Source: a virus | DNA: 64,000 bases | Reading direction: 5' to 3' (one strand) | Virus record (IMG/VR): IMGVR_UViG_3300042516_004698 | Coordinates: 1 to 64,000 of that record | Shown here: positions 8,036 to 15,890 of the stretch, one piece after another | How the letters are laid out: each line of letters starts with the position of its first letter | How positions within the stretch are numbered: the first letter of the stretch is position 1 | The notes under the pieces: generated by a model | The model's input: only the letters and a program-made list of their open reading frames with translations | Told to the model about the DNA's origin: nothing | The model's database searches: none | Translations under genes and position numbers: made by a program

Positions 8036-9031
8036 ATGCACGACCAGTTAGCTGAAAAATTTTCTGAGCTGTTTGCCAAGTGCGCTGCCACGGGCGACAC
8101 AGCAGAGCTGCGTAAAGAAGCCGCCGCGCACAACTTAGTTAAAGAAGCTGTCAACCCGTTACTGGCTGGCGCTATTGGCGCAGTTGGCGGCGGCGGTGCC
8201 GGATATCTCGGCACTGAAAAGAAAAAGAACAAGATGCGCAACGCGCTTTACGGCGCATTAACCGGCGGCCTCGGGTCAGCGGGTGGCGCGTTGCTTCTAA
8301 ACTCCGCGCCCGGTCTTGCCGCCGCGACCGGCCTTGCGCCTGTGAACTCCGCAGACCCGCCTATCGCCCGAGGGCCAGACGGCAAGCCTATTCCGCCGCC
8401 TATGCAGCGTTACGACAAGAACACGCCGGGCAACCCGCTCACCGCCGTCCGGGCTAAGGCCGACGCTCTCGGCGCGATAGGCGGCGCAACATTCGCAAAC
8501 GGTCTGCTGAAGCGTGTGTTCCCAAATTTAGGGCGCGGTGGCGAACTTCAGCGGCTGATCGCTGACGCCGCTAAGAACCCGGGCAAATATAAAGATGCGC
8601 CGTATCTAGCTGGCCTCAAACAATTTTTCGGTGATCCGGCTAAGTACACAGCCGCGCTGCCGCGAGCTGACGCGCCCGCGGCGGCAAGAATTACAGATAC
8701 CGGCTCACTCAGCACGAACCGTCTAAGCTCAGAAGCCGACCGCAATAACATGAGGCGCGCCTTGGGCCGCATATTGAACGTTACGCCAGCGAATAGCGGC
8801 ACGCCAGCGCAAGGTGTTCCCGGCAGGAAAGGCTATAAGCCAGCGAAGCCGCCAACTGGCGGAACCGCTGTAGACACGTTGCTGGGAGATTTAAACAACA
8901 ACAGAGCCGGTGGTCGCCGACGATGGGCAGCACGTGGCGCGGGTGGCTTGCTCGGGGGCGTGGGCACTGATTTGCTTATTCGTGCGCTGCAAAACGCAAT
9001 TACCAGCGGCGTTACGCCGCAGCAAAAATAA
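8036..9031 (+). CDS. Glycine-zipper membrane-active protein candidate
   Basis: The 331-aa product opens with a helical segment. Residues about 40-110 then hold two Gly/Ala-rich hydrophobic stretches (LLAGAIGAVGGGGAGYLG and ALTGGLGSAGGALLL) separated by a KKKNKMR linker, which is the pattern of glycine-zipper membrane insertion. A third Gly-rich stretch lies at the C-terminus (GAGGLLGGVGTDLLIRAL). Between them is a Pro/Asn/Ala-rich soluble region. It may be a virion protein acting on a membrane during DNA entry. SD AAGGA precedes the ATG. Confidence 0.55.
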   Translation: MHDQLAEKFSELFAKCAATGDTAELRKEAAAHNLVKEAVNPLLAGAIGAVGGGGAGYLGTEKKKNKMRNALYGALTGGLGSAGGALLLNSAPGLAAATGLAPVNSADPPIARGPDGKPIPPPMQRYDKNTPGNPLTAVRAKADALGAIGGATFANGLLKRVFPNLGRGGELQRLIADAAKNPGKYKDAPYLAGLKQFFGDPAKYTAALPRADAPAAARITDTGSLSTNRLSSEADRNNMRRALGRILNVTPANSGTPAQGVPGRKGYKPAKPPTGGTAVDTLLGDLNNNRAGGRRRWAARGAGGLLGGVGTDLLIRALQNAITSGVTPQQK

Positions 9032-9042
9032 AGGAATAGCGT

Positions 9043-10518
9043 ATGAGCATGATCAAAGTCATTCAGCCGCAGTCGCAAGACTTCAGCGAACCGGTTGCCG
9101 CCCTTATCAAAGTCTCGAGCCGCGGCATCATCGGCAACGACAAGACCGATTTAATTAAGCGCGCCGGTGCTGAATTTGCCAGCAAACTGCACAACATCAA
9201 ATTCGCAAAAGATGAAGTTCCTGTGCACCTTATCGCGATTGGCGCTACAGAAGATTACGGCCCCAATCGTAACGGTGACGGTTTCAAGCGCGCCTGCTGC
9301 GAACAGTATCATGACACGTTTGTAAAGCACGCCCGATTTTATCGCGACCATTTGAACAAGAACCCGGCCAAGAGTTACGGTCTTGTAAAAGCGTCCGCGT
9401 ATCACGAGCCGATGAAGCGCATTGAACTACTCTGCGCGCTGAACGCTACAAAAGAAGCCGCAGAGCGTAACGGCGGACTTGTTGCCGATAAAGAACTCGA
9501 GAAGCTGGCTAATGGCGACGACATCGGCGTTTCTATGGCGTGCACAATTCCGTTTGACGTCTGCAGCCATTGCGGTAACAAAGCCCGTACCCGCGCCGAA
9601 TATTGCGATGACGCCAGCAACGGCGGTCACTGCAAAGCTGGCGGTTTAAAGCACAATCTCGGTAAGGTTGCACATGACGGCAGTGTACTTCATGCCGATA
9701 ATCCGAATCCGCGGTTTTTTGATATCTCTCACGTATTCCGCCCAGCTGATCGTATCGCATACATCTCCGGTACGTTCGATAAGGCCGCTAGCCACGAAAC
9801 TGTGTCAGGCGCAGAACTGGCTGAGCGCATGGGTGTTTCAGCTCCGTCTGCTTTTGGTATCGATAGCGGCGTATCTGACCGTGTACGCGCGCAGGTTGTT
9901 GCGCTGGAAAAGCTCTCAGCCGCCGAGCAATTAAGTCACTCTGAGCGTATTTGGACGCATGTTGCTTTAGCTGAATCAAGCGCAGTTCAGCCACCGTTAT
10001 CAGCGCAGGAGCTCGGCAATATCAAGATCGCCGAGGCTGTTCGCGCGTTAACCGACGCCGGCGTAATCCTGTCGCTTAAAGACTTCTTAACTCTCACCGT
10101 TAAGTCCGCCGAGGCCGAACTGGTACGGGCGGTTAGTTCTGCACTGCCGGGTGTGTTTACTAAAATTGCTGAAGAGCAGGATTTGCTTTCAACTTTAGAA
10201 CAAAATGCTTATAATCCTGCTTATACGGCAACACAGCATACGCGTATCTGGGCGGAGAAAGTCGCCGCTACGCGAAGCACGTTACCGGAGAACACCGAAA
10301 AGCGCGCTTATTTAGCCGCAATTCGCACGGCACAATCCGAACAACCCACGGTAACAACACACACAACAAAAACTGCTGCGACTAATAATCCAGCTGCAAC
10401 TAGTCTTGCGCGGCACTACGCTATGTATAAAATCGCAGCGTACGCCGAGTTTATGAAAAAATATGACGGTGATGGGTTGACAGCACCGTATTGTGTTATG
10501 CAGAATTATGTAATGTAA
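9043..10518 (+). CDS. Putative prohead (capsid maturation) protease
   Basis: The 491-aa protein carries an N-terminal signature GATEDYGPNRNGDGF near residue 70. A His-containing segment HARFYRDH (H96 and H103) follows, and then D-I-G-V-S-M-A with S164, the arrangement expected of a herpes/HK97-type prohead protease with a G-V-S-M nucleophile. Residues about 170-197 contain C-x-x-C-G-N ... C ... C, probably a small zinc-binding insertion. The C-terminal half is helical and may be a scaffold-like extension. Protease, scaffold, decoration protein and capsid protein following in order is the classic head module, which supports the call. Which His is catalytic I cannot tell. Confidence 0.75.
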   Translation: MSMIKVIQPQSQDFSEPVAALIKVSSRGIIGNDKTDLIKRAGAEFASKLHNIKFAKDEVPVHLIAIGATEDYGPNRNGDGFKRACCEQYHDTFVKHARFYRDHLNKNPAKSYGLVKASAYHEPMKRIELLCALNATKEAAERNGGLVADKELEKLANGDDIGVSMACTIPFDVCSHCGNKARTRAEYCDDASNGGHCKAGGLKHNLGKVAHDGSVLHADNPNPRFFDISHVFRPADRIAYISGTFDKAASHETVSGAELAERMGVSAPSAFGIDSGVSDRVRAQVVALEKLSAAEQLSHSERIWTHVALAESSAVQPPLSAQELGNIKIAEAVRALTDAGVILSLKDFLTLTVKSAEAELVRAVSSALPGVFTKIAEEQDLLSTLEQNAYNPAYTATQHTRIWAEKVAATRSTLPENTEKRAYLAAIRTAQSEQPTVTTHTTKTAATNNPAATSLARHYAMYKIAAYAEFMKKYDGDGLTAPYCVMQNYVM

Positions 10519-10522
10519 ACAA

Positions 10523-10541
10523 CGCCGACACGATGTTGGCG
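10523..10541 (+). other. Intergenic hairpin
   Basis: CGCCGACA-CGA-TGTTGGCG forms an 8-bp stem (one G-U pair) with a triloop, just upstream of the SD of the scaffold-like gene. There is no T-run. An mRNA stabiliser or processing site is possible. Confidence 0.45.
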
Positions 10542-10557
10542 CACAAAGGAGATAACT

Positions 10558-11862
10558 ATGGCACGGACGCCTCGCTCACTGTTTGCGCAACTGAACGCGC
10601 TTGCTGAAGAAATTTCGCAGAATGCTGAAAAGGTCGCGGCTGCAAAGTCTGCGTCCCCCGTGCCCGCCGATCCGGGCGGTTATCAGGGCGCTTCATCGCA
10701 CCCGAGCGCGCATGTTGATAACAATGTGCAGAAGGCGACGACCGGTTCGCGCGCTTCGGAATACGAAGCCGACGTTAAGAAGCAGCAGGGCGCGCTTGCC
10801 GTCGACAACACCCCCGAGCTTTCGCAAGAAGGCCGGCAGGACGACGTGCAGCTGAACATCGGCACCAACGCCGCTGCGACTGGCGAAGACCCGTCCGCTG
10901 AAAAAGATTACAAGGGCACGAAGGACGATCCGGGCACCACGCATCCGGCCAAGGCCAACGACGGCGAGAAGTACAGCTCGGTCACGTTCAAGCAGGCTCA
11001 CGCCAAGTGCAGCGATCTCGGCAACGAAATCCTTGCCGACCTGATTAACTTCGGCACCTCGGCTGTCGAAGAAAAGGCCGCTGGTATGCCGGACTTTATC
11101 CAGAAGAAGATCGACGCAAAAAAAGACAAGTCCAAGGGCGAGCTTAAAGGCGACCAGCACAAGCTGGACGTAGACGGCGATGGCGATATTGAGGGTTCAG
11201 ACCTTAAGAATCTTCGTGAGGGCAAAGAAGCCGCCTTTAGCGCTGGTTACGAGCTCGCCGCTGCGCTTGGTTTAGACAAGCAAGCCGCTGAGGCCAGTGT
11301 CCGGGACGTGTGCGCTAACACGCTGCGCGAAGCTGACGAGATGGCCGACCTGTTCGTCGGTTTCTACACGGCGAAGACGGCTGGTGCCGACCCGACTGAA
11401 GAAGCCGCCGAAGGTGAAGACCACAGCGCGGAAGGCGATAGTCAGTCTGGCGAAGCCGCTCCTGATATGGGCGGTGAAATGGCCGGGGCGCCCAGTGTTG
11501 AAGATATGATGGGCGGAGCTGGCGGTGGTGAGATGGGCGCTGCTCCCGGCGGCGAGCCGAGCGAAGAAGAAGCCCTGCAAGAGCTGGCGATGGCGCTGCA
11601 AGAGCTGGGCATATCCCCTGAAGAGCTGATGGCTGGCTTAGCCGGCGGCGGTGGTGAAATGGGCGGGATGCCGCCAGAAGGCATGCCGCCAGAAGCCGGT
11701 GCCCCGAAAATGGCCGCAGCGCGAGAGCTGCAAATGATTGGAAACGCCGTAGCTAATTTCAAGCGCGCCGGTGGTTTTCAGATCAAAGAGGCGCGCACCA
11801 AGCGGTCGCGTCAACTGCGTGACATTATGAAGGCCCACGTCCGCGAGCTCACAAGTCGTTGA
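10558..11862 (+). CDS. Scaffold-like acidic protein with EF-hand
   Basis: The 434-aa product is acidic and low in complexity in its first 120 residues. Residues about 204-216 form a textbook EF-hand loop, DVDGDGDIEGSDL (Asp at positions 1, 3, 5 and 12). A helical stretch follows, then a Gly/Met/Glu-rich region (residues 280-390), and a short very basic C-terminal helix (KEARTKRSRQLRDIMKAHV). An acidic, Pro/Gly-rich body with a basic C-terminal capsid-binding helix, encoded between protease and capsid protein, is typical of scaffolding proteins. The calcium site is unusual for that role. Its SD is AAGGAG. Confidence 0.6.
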   Translation: MARTPRSLFAQLNALAEEISQNAEKVAAAKSASPVPADPGGYQGASSHPSAHVDNNVQKATTGSRASEYEADVKKQQGALAVDNTPELSQEGRQDDVQLNIGTNAAATGEDPSAEKDYKGTKDDPGTTHPAKANDGEKYSSVTFKQAHAKCSDLGNEILADLINFGTSAVEEKAAGMPDFIQKKIDAKKDKSKGELKGDQHKLDVDGDGDIEGSDLKNLREGKEAAFSAGYELAAALGLDKQAAEASVRDVCANTLREADEMADLFVGFYTAKTAGADPTEEAAEGEDHSAEGDSQSGEAAPDMGGEMAGAPSVEDMMGGAGGGEMGAAPGGEPSEEEALQELAMALQELGISPEELMAGLAGGGGEMGGMPPEGMPPEAGAPKMAAARELQMIGNAVANFKRAGGFQIKEARTKRSRQLRDIMKAHVRELTSR

Positions 11863-11866
11863 ATTT

Positions 11867-11878
11867 AAACGGAGGTTT
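11867..11878 (+). promoter_or_regulatory. Short SD-loop hairpin
   Basis: AAAC-GGAG-GTTT can form a 4-bp stem placing the SD in a tetraloop 2 nt before the ATG at 11881. It resembles the CsrA-type sites downstream but lacks the C-G-closed hexaloop, so I rate it lower. Confidence 0.3.
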
Positions 11879-11880
11879 CC

Positions 11881-12306
11881 ATGTCCGATAAGAACGTTTT
11901 AGTCCAGAAGATCATCGACTACATCGGCTTTTCTGATGTTGCGATGAGCAAAGCGGCCGAAGTCCTCAAGACTCGCGAGTCGCAGCACGAGAAGATTGCT
12001 TCTCTGATTCCGGAGGCTGTGAAAGCTTGTGTTGAACACGAGCGCATCGAGCCGCATCAGAAGGAAGCACTGGCTGCTGCCCTGCAGGATCCGGTCCGCG
12101 CGATCGAGCTTGTTGTGAAGTTAGCGTCACACCGCAACGCGGCCGAGATGGCCCGTATCGGCGCGCCGACAACGACACAGAAGACGGCTGGATACGACCC
12201 GAACAATAGCGTCACAAGCTCGTACGTGGGCGCTCGTGACGGCAAGCTCCGGGCCTCGGACATTAAGTTGTTCACGGGCCTTGGGCTGAATCCGCCCACA
12301 AACTGA
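11881..12306 (+). CDS. Small helical head-module protein, unknown
   Basis: This 141-aa product is helical for its first 110 residues and ends in a polar tail (NSVTSSYVGARDGKLRASD). The ATG has a strong ACGGAGG SD. It lies between the scaffold-like and decoration-like genes, so an accessory capsid-assembly role is likely, but I do not recognise the family. Confidence 0.65.
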   Translation: MSDKNVLVQKIIDYIGFSDVAMSKAAEVLKTRESQHEKIASLIPEAVKACVEHERIEPHQKEALAAALQDPVRAIELVVKLASHRNAAEMARIGAPTTTQKTAGYDPNNSVTSSYVGARDGKLRASDIKLFTGLGLNPPTN

Positions 12307-12326
12307 TTGAGAGATTCTTTACTACG

Positions 12327-12343
12327 AAGTGCGTGGCGCACTT
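12327..12343 (+). other. Intergenic hairpin before the decoration gene
   Basis: AAGTGCG-TGG-CGCACTT is a perfect 7-bp stem with a triloop. It lies 24 nt upstream of a second, SD-bearing hairpin, giving this leader two consecutive structured elements. No T-run follows. Confidence 0.45.
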
Positions 12344-12350
12344 TAAACCC

Positions 12351-12368
12351 TAAGACACGGAGGTCTTA
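12351..12368 (+). promoter_or_regulatory. CsrA-type SD hairpin of the decoration gene
   Basis: TAAGAC-ACGGAG-GTCTTA is a perfect 6-bp stem with hexaloop ACGGAG closed by C-G; the SD GGAGG (12359-12363) sits in and just beside the loop. This is the form of a high-affinity CsrA/RsmE operator (A-N-G-G-A in a hexaloop). Confidence 0.7.
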
Positions 12369-12371
12369 ACT

Positions 12372-12932
12372 ATGGCAGCTCCCGATCTTCCCTTCGAACA
12401 CGCCGTTGATATCAAAAAGGGCTGGTTCGACATGGCGTCGCTCGACTACTCGGCCAAGCTGGGTACAGTCGGCTACACCCTCCCGCGCGGCCGCGTGGTG
12501 CACCTTGAGCACGTAAACGGCGCAGAAGTTTTTCTGCCCGGCGTACGCGCTACTGACGTCGCTATCTTCCTGCTTAATGGCGCTAACGATGCCGACGTTT
12601 CAAACGACGGCACCACAGCTTCGGGCAAGTTTGTGCAGCAGGCGATCTCGCCGAGCGGCAAGCTGTCCGGCGTAGTGGCCACAGGCGGTTACGAGATCGA
12701 CTCGACAGAGTTCGTCTCAAACCGGTCTTACGTTGCCGGCGATCTTCTCACGGCCCCCCTCGGTGCTGCCTCCGGCAACGCCGCGACCGGTGGCGTGCTG
12801 ACCAACGCCAGCGTCACTCAGTTTGTCACACCGGTGGTCGGTGTGGTGTCCAGCGGTAAACACACCAACCACAACGGCGTCAGCACGCTCTCCTTCTGGA
12901 GCGTGTGGCTTCCCGGCGCGGTACCCGGCTGA
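12372..12932 (+). CDS. Putative capsid decoration protein
   Basis: The 186-aa product is predicted all-beta, rich in Gly, Val, Ser and Thr, with a compact strand pattern (GRVVHLEHVNGAEVFLP). It is encoded immediately before the capsid gene with a very strong SD, implying high expression. Head decoration or stabilisation proteins commonly occupy this slot between protease/scaffold and capsid genes. There is no diagnostic motif, so the call rests on position, size and fold type. Confidence 0.6.
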   Translation: MAAPDLPFEHAVDIKKGWFDMASLDYSAKLGTVGYTLPRGRVVHLEHVNGAEVFLPGVRATDVAIFLLNGANDADVSNDGTTASGKFVQQAISPSGKLSGVVATGGYEIDSTEFVSNRSYVAGDLLTAPLGAASGNAATGGVLTNASVTQFVTPVVGVVSSGKHTNHNGVSTLSFWSVWLPGAVPG

Positions 12933-12951
12933 AACTAACCCTTAACTATCA

Positions 12952-12967
12952 GGAACACGGAGGTTCC
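12952..12967 (+). promoter_or_regulatory. CsrA-type SD hairpin of the capsid gene
   Basis: GGAAC-ACGGAG-GTTCC is a perfect 5-bp stem with the same ACGGAG hexaloop as the site 600 bp upstream but a different, compensating stem. SD GGAGG (12959-12963) lies 6 nt before the ATG. Confidence 0.7.
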
Positions 12968-12969
12968 AA

Positions 12970-13896
12970 ATGCCTACACAGTCAGAAATCCAACTGCTCA
13001 ACGAAACACTGTTTGAGCAGCTCGACACTCCCGGCATGCAGAAGCAGGCCATCGACGCGGTTAACGACTTCACGCGCACCAAGATGCGTGAAGACGGGTT
13101 CTACCGGCGGATTATGCCGCCGCTGACAATCACCAACGACGAGCTCGACCGTCAGGTTGACACTGACAAGCCCGTCAAGATTGTCGATAAGGAACCCGAT
13201 TCCCCGGCTGCCGTGTCGATCCCGTTTGCCACGCTGCCCGTTAACTTTTACATCCGTGGCCCGCGTTACCGCGTCATGTTTGACCGGATCGTGTCGCCCC
13301 GCGCTGTGAAGGACGTCGACGAACTGCGCACCTACGTCATGGACATCCGGCAGGTTCTGTCGGACAACATGATCAAGGACATGCTCGCCGAAGAAGACGG
13401 AAAGTTCATGGCCGCGATCAACGCTGTGCTCCCGACTGCGGGCGCCCCGGCTGTTGGCTCGGGCGAAGTTCAATACGAGGAGATCTACGGTGGTATCACC
13501 CGCGAAACGCTGGTTGACGCCCTCAAGATCATGCCGCGTACGGCTTCGCACTTCGAGGTTGAGACTTGCCTCGTGAATAACCTCACGATCAAGGAGCTCC
13601 TCAAGTTCGGTCGCGACGAAATGGGTGGTGACTTCTCGCAAGACATCATCAAGAACGGCTGGGCGGAAACCAACTTCCTGAATTGCCGCTGGATCGTGAC
13701 GATCAAGACGGGCCTTGTCCCCACGGACAGCCTGTTCATGTTCGCCTCGCCCAAGTTCATCGGCAAGAACTACGAGCTCGAGCCCACCACGATGTACATC
13801 CGTCGTGAAGCTTACATGCTCGAGTATTTTGCCTATGAGACGACAGGCGGCTCGTTCGGCCATACGAACGGTCTGGCCCGCGTCGATTTCAAGTGA
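12970..13896 (+). CDS. Putative major capsid protein
   Basis: The 308-aa product has the length and segment order of an HK97-fold capsid protein. An N-terminal helical arm is followed by an extended E-loop-like beta region (residues about 60-105, PVNFYIRGPRYRVMFDRIVSP). A long spine-helix candidate (DELRTYVMDIRQVLSDNMIKDMLAEEDGKF) follows, and later A-domain-like strands with a final beta region. It follows protease, scaffold and decoration candidates, has the strongest type of SD in the window, and shows clean high-expression codon usage. A long reading frame on the opposite strand is a composition artefact. No sequence database search was possible, so the fold assignment is by pattern and context. 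Confidence 0.75.
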   Translation: MPTQSEIQLLNETLFEQLDTPGMQKQAIDAVNDFTRTKMREDGFYRRIMPPLTITNDELDRQVDTDKPVKIVDKEPDSPAAVSIPFATLPVNFYIRGPRYRVMFDRIVSPRAVKDVDELRTYVMDIRQVLSDNMIKDMLAEEDGKFMAAINAVLPTAGAPAVGSGEVQYEEIYGGITRETLVDALKIMPRTASHFEVETCLVNNLTIKELLKFGRDEMGGDFSQDIIKNGWAETNFLNCRWIVTIKTGLVPTDSLFMFASPKFIGKNYELEPTTMYIRREAYMLEYFAYETTGGSFGHTNGLARVDFK

Positions 13897-13927
13897 TAAC
13901 AACGTTTAACTTTCAAGGAGCACAGAC

Positions 13928-14311
13928 ATGGATCAGGTAAAGCAGGCGGCCGAGCAGGGTTATGCCACACTCGTGGCGGAACTTGCCGCGCCGTACTTTT
14001 TCGAGAAGCTTTCAGCGCACGGCATCTCGCCGCGCAATGAGGACGAGGCCGCAGAAATGTGGTCGGCCGCCCAGAAGCTTCATGTGCTCTATACAGCCGA
14101 GCAGCACAAGGCTGCCGCTGTACAGACCTCAAAGCTGGCTAGCGCCAACGAGCAGCTCGACGCTGTTCTTGTCGCCGCTGGCTTGGCCGGGTCTGAGAAG
14201 GTTGCGGCTTTTAATCAAGCGGCGGACGTCGCTGCGGCTCAGCCCAACATCGCCGACGCGGTGTTGAAGCTGCAAGCCGCTGCGGCGATCGCGCTGCAAA
14301 ACGCTAGCTAA
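13928..14311 (+). CDS. Small Ala-rich helical protein
   Basis: This is a 127-aa helical, Ala/Gln-rich product starting MDQVKQAAEQGYATL. The SD is AAGGAG. It follows the capsid gene by 31 nt and is probably co-transcribed. No family is recognised; a head-completion accessory or minor virion role is possible. Confidence 0.6.
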   Translation: MDQVKQAAEQGYATLVAELAAPYFFEKLSAHGISPRNEDEAAEMWSAAQKLHVLYTAEQHKAAAVQTSKLASANEQLDAVLVAAGLAGSEKVAAFNQAADVAAAQPNIADAVLKLQAAAAIALQNAS

Positions 14312-14329
14312 CTAATCTAGGAGCTTTTC

Positions 14330-14722
14330 ATGCCAAACACGACAACGGATCTCTATACGACTGTAAAGAACGTTTCTGGGACAACCCAGACGTTCGGGTT
14401 TCTTGGTAAGCACGGCAAGCGACTCGCGAACAACGAAACCTATTCGGTTCGTGGGGATCTTGTCGGCGCTCTCGGCGCAGAACGCAGCACACGGCGTTTC
14501 GCTGCTCTTGAGCGGGCGCTTGTTAACGGCGCTCTGACTATTGTAAAGTCTCCGTCGGTGTACTTGCTGAGCGAAACTGGTGGCAACACCCGCGAGCTTG
14601 GTATGGCGTCGACCAATGAGCTGGGCACAACGGTTCCGTCGTTTGCCGGCGGCGGTGACTTCATCGAGGGCGACCTGAACACTAATGACGTAGCGAGCTC
14701 TAGCAGCTCTAGCGCCCCCTGA
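14330..14722 (+). CDS. Small protein with C-terminal serine run
   Basis: The 130-aa beta-rich product (VSGTTQTFGFLGKHGKRLANNETYSVRGDL) resembles small head or neck accessory proteins in size and strand pattern. It ends ASSSSSSAP, the shortest instance of the poly-serine feature that recurs in seven products of this window. It is the last gene before a terminator. Confidence 0.6.
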   Translation: MPNTTTDLYTTVKNVSGTTQTFGFLGKHGKRLANNETYSVRGDLVGALGAERSTRRFAALERALVNGALTIVKSPSVYLLSETGGNTRELGMASTNELGTTVPSFAGGGDFIEGDLNTNDVASSSSSSAP

Positions 14723-14728
14723 GTTTAA

Positions 14729-14787
14729 TTATCGCGATTCATCGTGATAAGATAAGGGCTGGCCTCCGGGCCAGCCCTTAATCTTTT
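14729..14787 (+). terminator. Rho-independent terminator after the head module
   Basis: A weaker hairpin (TTATCGCG/CGTGATAA) is followed by a strong 11-bp stem, AAGGGCTGGCC-TCCG-GGCCAGCCCTT (14754-14779), and then AATCTTTT. It separates the capsid operon from the neck genes. Confidence 0.85.
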
Positions 14788-14804
14788 ACATAGCGAGCTA
14801 AAAC

Positions 14805-15812
14805 ATGGTTGTAATTGCTACGCCGAATGCTCCGCCGCCAGAACCTTGCTGCGATACGGATACCGGAACGCCGCCGACGCCAGCCGCTGTGCCGTTTGCC
14901 GGCCAGAGCGTGATCAGCGCGCCAATATCTGCCGTCAGCGGTCAGCCTATTTTGTCTCGTATGCGGGCTGTGTCGCTCACACAGGGCCAGACAACGACAA
15001 TAGAGTGGCAGTTGCACGACAAAGACGGCGCCCCAATTAATTTAACGTCATTGGGTTTTACGAATAATTCGACGTCGTCCGGGCCGTTTCAAATCGTAAT
15101 GCGGATAAAAGAACAGGTAGCGCTCGGTATTGGCAACTACGGTCCGCTGCAGGTACCCGCCACTGTAAAAACAGCGGCTACCGGTATTGTGACAGTGGCG
15201 ATGACCGCGAATCTGACGCAACTGCCGGGAGTGTATTACGGCGAAATGGCGCTGATAGACACATCAAATCCGAACGTGTCGTCGAAAATGATTTTTTCGA
15301 ACACGTTTTCAGTGATTATTTCACGGAGTACGTTCGGTAACTCTACGCCGGGCGGTCCGCCGTCTATGGCAGAAATCCGATTGCATTTACGAGATAGCGC
15401 GCCCGGCGAGAGCTTTTTGCTCGACCACCTGATGTTTGACGACGCGGAAATCGCGCTGGCTATTACCCGGCCTATTCAATACTGGAACGAGATCCCCCCG
15501 CCGATCGCTACTTTTACAACGCAAGACTTCCCGTACAGGTATCACTGGCTTGAAGGTATTTGCGCCAATCTGTTCTTTATGGTTGCTGAGCAGTTCCGTA
15601 GAAACCAGTTGAGCTACTCGGCTGCAGGTATCGCGCTCGATGACCAGAACAAAGAGCCCAATTATGAGCGTGCCGGCCAAATGCGGTGGCAGGCGTACAG
15701 AGAGTGGGTGCGCGCGCAAAAAGCCTCGCTCAACCTTGAGGGCGGCTACGGCGAAGTCGGCTCGCTCTACCAATATGGCGTTTACTCGTCCGGTATTCGG
15801 TCTCGGTACTAG
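14805..15812 (+). CDS. Putative neck/connector protein with Ig-like N-terminus
   Basis: In this 335-aa product, residues about 50-180 form a beta domain starting VSLTQGQTTTIEWQLHDKDG, reminiscent of the BppU/Ig-like N-domain of baseplate proteins. Residues about 190-335 are mainly helical (AEIRLHLRDSAPGESFLLDHLMFDDAEIALA), with aromatic-rich segments, typical of head-tail connector or adaptor proteins. It lies at the head-tail boundary. No convincing SD is present. The specific role is inferred from position. Confidence 0.5.
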   Translation: MVVIATPNAPPPEPCCDTDTGTPPTPAAVPFAGQSVISAPISAVSGQPILSRMRAVSLTQGQTTTIEWQLHDKDGAPINLTSLGFTNNSTSSGPFQIVMRIKEQVALGIGNYGPLQVPATVKTAATGIVTVAMTANLTQLPGVYYGEMALIDTSNPNVSSKMIFSNTFSVIISRSTFGNSTPGGPPSMAEIRLHLRDSAPGESFLLDHLMFDDAEIALAITRPIQYWNEIPPPIATFTTQDFPYRYHWLEGICANLFFMVAEQFRRNQLSYSAAGIALDDQNKEPNYERAGQMRWQAYREWVRAQKASLNLEGGYGEVGSLYQYGVYSSGIRSRY

Positions 15813-15823
15813 GCGCTAAAAAT

Positions 15824-15882
15824 CCGTTAAAAATGCGGCATATTAAATAGTGGTGTTTGCTACTATTTGCCCGATTTAACGG
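15824..15882 (+). promoter_or_regulatory. Promoter-like leader with nested inverted repeats
   Basis: The stretch GCGGCATATTAAATAGT (15835-15851) recurs with one change at 58888, at the same distance from a start codon. Around it, CCGTTAAA (15824-15831) pairs with TTTAACGG (15875-15882, running into the SD), and AAATAGT (15845-15851) pairs with ACTATTT (15862-15868). A phage promoter whose transcript leader is structured is the simplest reading. Confidence 0.55.
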
Positions 15883-15890
15883 AGGTATCG

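Noticed and set aside
12982-13902. A 306-codon open frame on the minus strand opposite the capsid gene
   Set aside because: It mirrors the capsid gene almost end to end, has no SD of its own, and its His/Arg/Val-rich product reflects complement of high-expression codons. The plus-strand gene has strong start signals and capsid-like order.
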